From contig NZ_VWWP01000003.1 of assembly GCF_011752975.1 (NCBI RefSeq), positions 62,001 to 126,000 of the forward strand: a stretch of DNA of 64,000 nucleotides, given 5' to 3'. Below the pieces are notes generated by a model that worked only from the letters and a program-made list of their open reading frames with translations, was not told where the DNA came from and ran no database searches. This document shows, in pieces, positions 62,572 through 64,000 of this stretch. This DNA is from Chryseobacterium sp. Tr-659. Its GTDB lineage: Bacteria > Bacteroidota > Bacteroidia > Flavobacteriales > Weeksellaceae. The position numbers were made by a program, and so were the translations under genes. How positions within the stretch are numbered: the first letter of the stretch is position 1; each line of letters opens with the position of its first letter.

Positions 62572-64000
62572 ATGGAGATGATATATTTAATTATTGGATT
62601 TATTGCCGGTGGTTTACTGGGTGCAGTTATTTTATATTTTGCATTGAAATCATCAATGGTTTCAAGAAACTCTTATGATACACTAAATACTTCGGCTATT
62701 AAAACCCAATCTGATCTGGAAAACTCGAACATTAAAATTCAGGAACTTTCCCAGAATATCAGCAAAGAGAAAGAATTAAATATATTACAACAGGATCATC
62801 TTGACGACCTGAAAAATGAATTTTCTAAAATATCTGCCGAATATTCTTCCTTGAATATTCAATTCCAGGAATTAAAACAGATTAATCAGCGACAGACTTC
62901 TCAGATTGAAACCCAAATCATTGAGAAACAAAACATCTTTGCTAAAAATTCTGAATTGTCTGCAAAAAATGAAAGTCTTCAGAAATCTCTTGATACTCAG
63001 AAAGAAGAAATCGTAAAGATCCAGGAAGAATCCAAACTGCAATTTGAAAACCTTGCGAATAAAATTTTAGAGGAAAAAACAGAAAAATTCACCACTTTAA
63101 ATCAAAATAACTTAAAAAATATCCTTGAGCCTTTTCAGGAAAAAATTACAGATTTAAAAAACAAGGTCAACGAAGCCTATGAAAAAGAAAATAAAGAACG
63201 TTTTTCCCTGGCTGAAAAAGTGAAAGAACTTGCTGAACTTAACCAACAAATCTCGGATGATGCTAAAAAGTTAACCCGCGCATTGAAGGGAGAAAGTAAA
63301 ACCCAAGGGAATTGGGGTGAAATGATCCTTGAAAGCATCCTTGAAAAATCGGGATTGGTAAAAGGAAGAGAATATTTTCTGGAACATGAGTTACGCGATG
63401 AAGACAACAATGCCTTGTTCTCTGAATTTTCTGGTAAAAAAATGCGACCGGATGCTGTTGTTAAATATCCGGATGAGAGAAATGTTATCATTGATTCAAA
63501 AGTTTCCCTGACTGCTTTCACGGAATTAGTGGACGAAGCCGATGCTGACGTATACGCTATAAAACTAAGCCAGCATCTTGGATCTATTAAAAACCACATC
63601 ACCCAACTAAGTCAGAAAGCCTATGATGACTATGGAAAATCACTGGACTTTGTGATGATGTTTATCCCTAGTGAACCGGCTTATATTGCCGCCATGCAGG
63701 CAGACCAGAACCTTTGGAATTACGCTTACGAAAGAAGAATTCTCTTGCTGAATCCAAGTAATCTGATTACTTCTCTTAAGCTGATTGCTGATCTCTGGAA
63801 ACGTGAATATCAGAACAGAAACTCTATGGAAATTGCAGAACGCGGAGCCAAACTCTATGATAAATTTGTAGGATTTGTGGAAAATCTTGAAAAAGTAGGA
63901 AGAAATCTTGATCAGGCGAAAAATGTCTATAATGATGCTTATAAACAGCTTCATACAGGAAATGACAATCTTGTGATCCAGACTCAGAAACTGAAATCAT
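62572..64000 (+). CDS. rmuC: RmuC-family DNA recombination protein, C-terminus beyond window
   Basis: The frame is open from the ATG at 62572 (or 62578) to the window edge, 476 codons. It has one N-terminal membrane helix (IYLIIGFIAGGLLGAVILYF), a long coiled coil (about 45-230), and an RmuC nuclease-like domain: GNWGEMILESILEKSGLVKG, FSGKKMRPDAVVKYPDERNV, IIDSKVSLTAFTELVDEADA, FVMMFIPSEPAYIAAMQADQ. RmuC limits rearrangement at inverted repeats and is related to restriction-type nucleases. No close partner is visible. The C-terminal end is missing. Confidence 0.94.
   Translation, partial: MEMIYLIIGFIAGGLLGAVILYFALKSSMVSRNSYDTLNTSAIKTQSDLENSNIKIQELSQNISKEKELNILQQDHLDDLKNEFSKISAEYSSLNIQFQELKQINQRQTSQIETQIIEKQNIFAKNSELSAKNESLQKSLDTQKEEIVKIQEESKLQFENLANKILEEKTEKFTTLNQNNLKNILEPFQEKITDLKNKVNEAYEKENKERFSLAEKVKELAELNQQISDDAKKLTRALKGESKTQGNWGEMILESILEKSGLVKGREYFLEHELRDEDNNALFSEFSGKKMRPDAVVKYPDERNVIIDSKVSLTAFTELVDEADADVYAIKLSQHLGSIKNHITQLSQKAYDDYGKSLDFVMMFIPSEPAYIAAMQADQNLWNYAYERRILLLNPSNLITSLKLIADLWKREYQNRNSMEIAERGAKLYDKFVGFVENLEKVGRNLDQAKNVYNDAYKQLHTGNDNLVIQTQKLKS

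Overview
The window looks like chromosomal DNA of a low-GC flavobacterium of the Chryseobacterium type (Bacteroidota, Weeksellaceae). The evidence is the AT-rich sequence, promoters of the Bacteroidota form (TTTG, 19-bp spacer, TAnnTTTG), almost no Shine-Dalgarno signals, a type IX secretion sorting tail, GLPGLI and TonB-receptor families, and a small double-glycine leader peptide of a kind common in Chryseobacterium. I saw no rRNA, tRNA, CRISPR array, insertion sequence or prophage. The genus is inferred from these traits and was not tested by a search.

Layout. 1-3.1 kb: the 5' part of an outer-membrane TonB-type receptor and the AraC-type regulator upstream of it. 3.4-6.0 kb: citrate synthase and enolase. 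6.3-11.0 kb: a two-component operon (LuxR-type regulator, unknown soluble protein, multi-pass membrane protein, histidine kinase) followed by three unknown genes ending in a likely outer-membrane protein. 11.2-14.4 kb: GH35 beta-galactosidase, a small lipoprotein, an amidase with an SH3 domain. 14.5-28.3 kb: one unbroken ribosomal operon from rplC to rplQ with secY, infA, rpmJ and rpoA, all on the minus strand, with its own promoter. 28.6-34.1 kb: glycerol catabolism (GlpR-like repressor, glpD, glpK, glpF and an outer-membrane protein). 34.4-38.2 kb: an unknown lipoprotein and a 907-residue secreted protein. 38.3-45.4 kb: a T9SS-exported metalloprotease and iron genes (iron permease-like protein, PepSY reductase-like protein, lipoprotein, siderophore receptor). 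45.8-47.8 kb: a stand-alone class I terpene synthase and a GLPGLI protein. 47.9-51.3 kb: rpsJ, fusA, rpsG, rpsL. 51.7-54.4 kb: Dps, nicotinate phosphoribosyltransferase, a YciI-like lipoprotein and the double-glycine peptide. 54.6-62.4 kb: a heavy-metal RND efflux operon with its two-component system. 62.6 kb to the end: rmuC, cut by the edge.

How the parts work together. The rpsL-rpsG-fusA-rpsJ block and the rplC-rplQ block lie on the same strand, and rpsJ to rplC is normally a direct junction. Here 19.6 kb of accessory genes for glycerol, iron, terpene and protease functions separates them, and each half has a good promoter. Several control regions are readable: tandem AAACGAAACAT repeats at glpD, two ATAG-N7-CTAT dyads of OxyR type upstream of dps, a GTGA-N6-TCAC dyad upstream of the siderophore receptor, and an 11-bp periodic ATTA(G/A) array upstream of the metal-efflux operon that fits its OmpR-type regulator.
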